Shown one piece after another: positions 23,501-23,510 of a stretch of DNA of 23,510 nt (the stretch's first letter is position 1; each line of letters begins with the position of its first letter). Made by a program: the position numbers and the translations under genes. This DNA is from Bacteroidota bacterium. Its GTDB lineage: Bacteria > Bacteroidota > Ignavibacteria > Ignavibacteriales > Ignavibacteriaceae. The notes under the pieces are model-generated. The model had not been told where the DNA came from and ran no database searches. It worked only from the letters and a program-made list of their open reading frames with translations. The DNA lies in NCBI GenBank assembly GCA_021796135.1, contig JAJYOQ010000013.1, positions 1 through 23,510 of the forward strand, written 5' to 3'.

Positions 23501-23510
23501 ATGTTATTAA
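23501..23510 (+). CDS. possible start of the next gene (cut by the window edge)
   Basis: AGG at 23491-23493 lies seven bases before an ATG at 23501, whose frame is open to the edge (three codons). This could be a fourth gene of the tauE operon, but too little is visible to be sure. Confidence 0.2.

Noticed and set aside
1..23510. CRISPR array, insertion sequence, prophage or integrated element
   Set aside because: No regularly spaced direct repeats, transposase, integrase or terminal inverted repeats were seen; the genes are housekeeping, transport and cofactor functions.

Overview
The window is about 23.5 kb of AT-rich bacterial DNA, densely packed with genes and with no rRNA, tRNA, transposase, phage gene or CRISPR array. 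Proteins with Bacteroidota-like style (a TonB-receptor-like barrel, a phosphate-selective-porin-like barrel, a LytS/LytTR pair, small outer-membrane barrels with 'AQ' signal-peptide ends) combined with several clear Shine-Dalgarno sites and a large multihaem c-type cytochrome point to an anaerobic or facultative member of the FCB group. Ignavibacteriota or a relative is my best guess. This is inference; no taxonomic marker beyond valS is present.

Layout. (1) 1-938: a possible gene tail, then a putative esterase. (2) 982-3687, minus strand: a compact molybdate ABC importer operon in the order modA, di-TOBE molbindin, modB, modC, with each junction overlapping. (3) 3925-7138, plus strand and divergent from modA: a Rieske protein followed by one polypeptide that joins cytochrome b6, a subunit-IV-like part and a twelve-haem cytochrome c tail. 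(4) 7296-11487, plus strand: a molybdenum-cofactor operon (carboxymuconolactone-decarboxylase-like protein, moaA, moaC, MOSC protein, moeA, mobA), followed at 11584 by a TonB-receptor-like outer-membrane protein. (5) 13520-18808, minus strand: LytTR response regulator, LytS-type kinase, a small outer-membrane barrel and valS. (6) 18913-23457: an MFS transporter facing a TetR regulator; downstream of tetR lie a TauE/SafE permease, a Porin_O_P-like barrel and an FmdE-family protein.

How it may work together. Blocks 2-4 look like one functional neighbourhood: molybdate uptake, cofactor synthesis up to the guanylyl-transfer step (MobA), and a quinol-oxidising bc-type complex with a long haem wire. 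This suggests a molybdenum-dependent respiratory lifestyle, although no molybdoenzyme is inside the window. A 26-bp perfect palindrome in the modA/Rieske intergenic region shares its half-site (TTGATATT) with an inverted repeat in front of the cofactor operon, which hints at a common regulator. Block 6 looks like an independent TetR-controlled transport module: a good sigma70-like promoter precedes tetR, and related pseudo-palindromes lie in front of both tetR and the tauE operon.

The cofactor cluster is incomplete here: moaD, moaE, a MogA/MoaB-type adenylyltransferase and moeB are not in the window. All functions are assigned from sequence motifs read by eye; no search was run.
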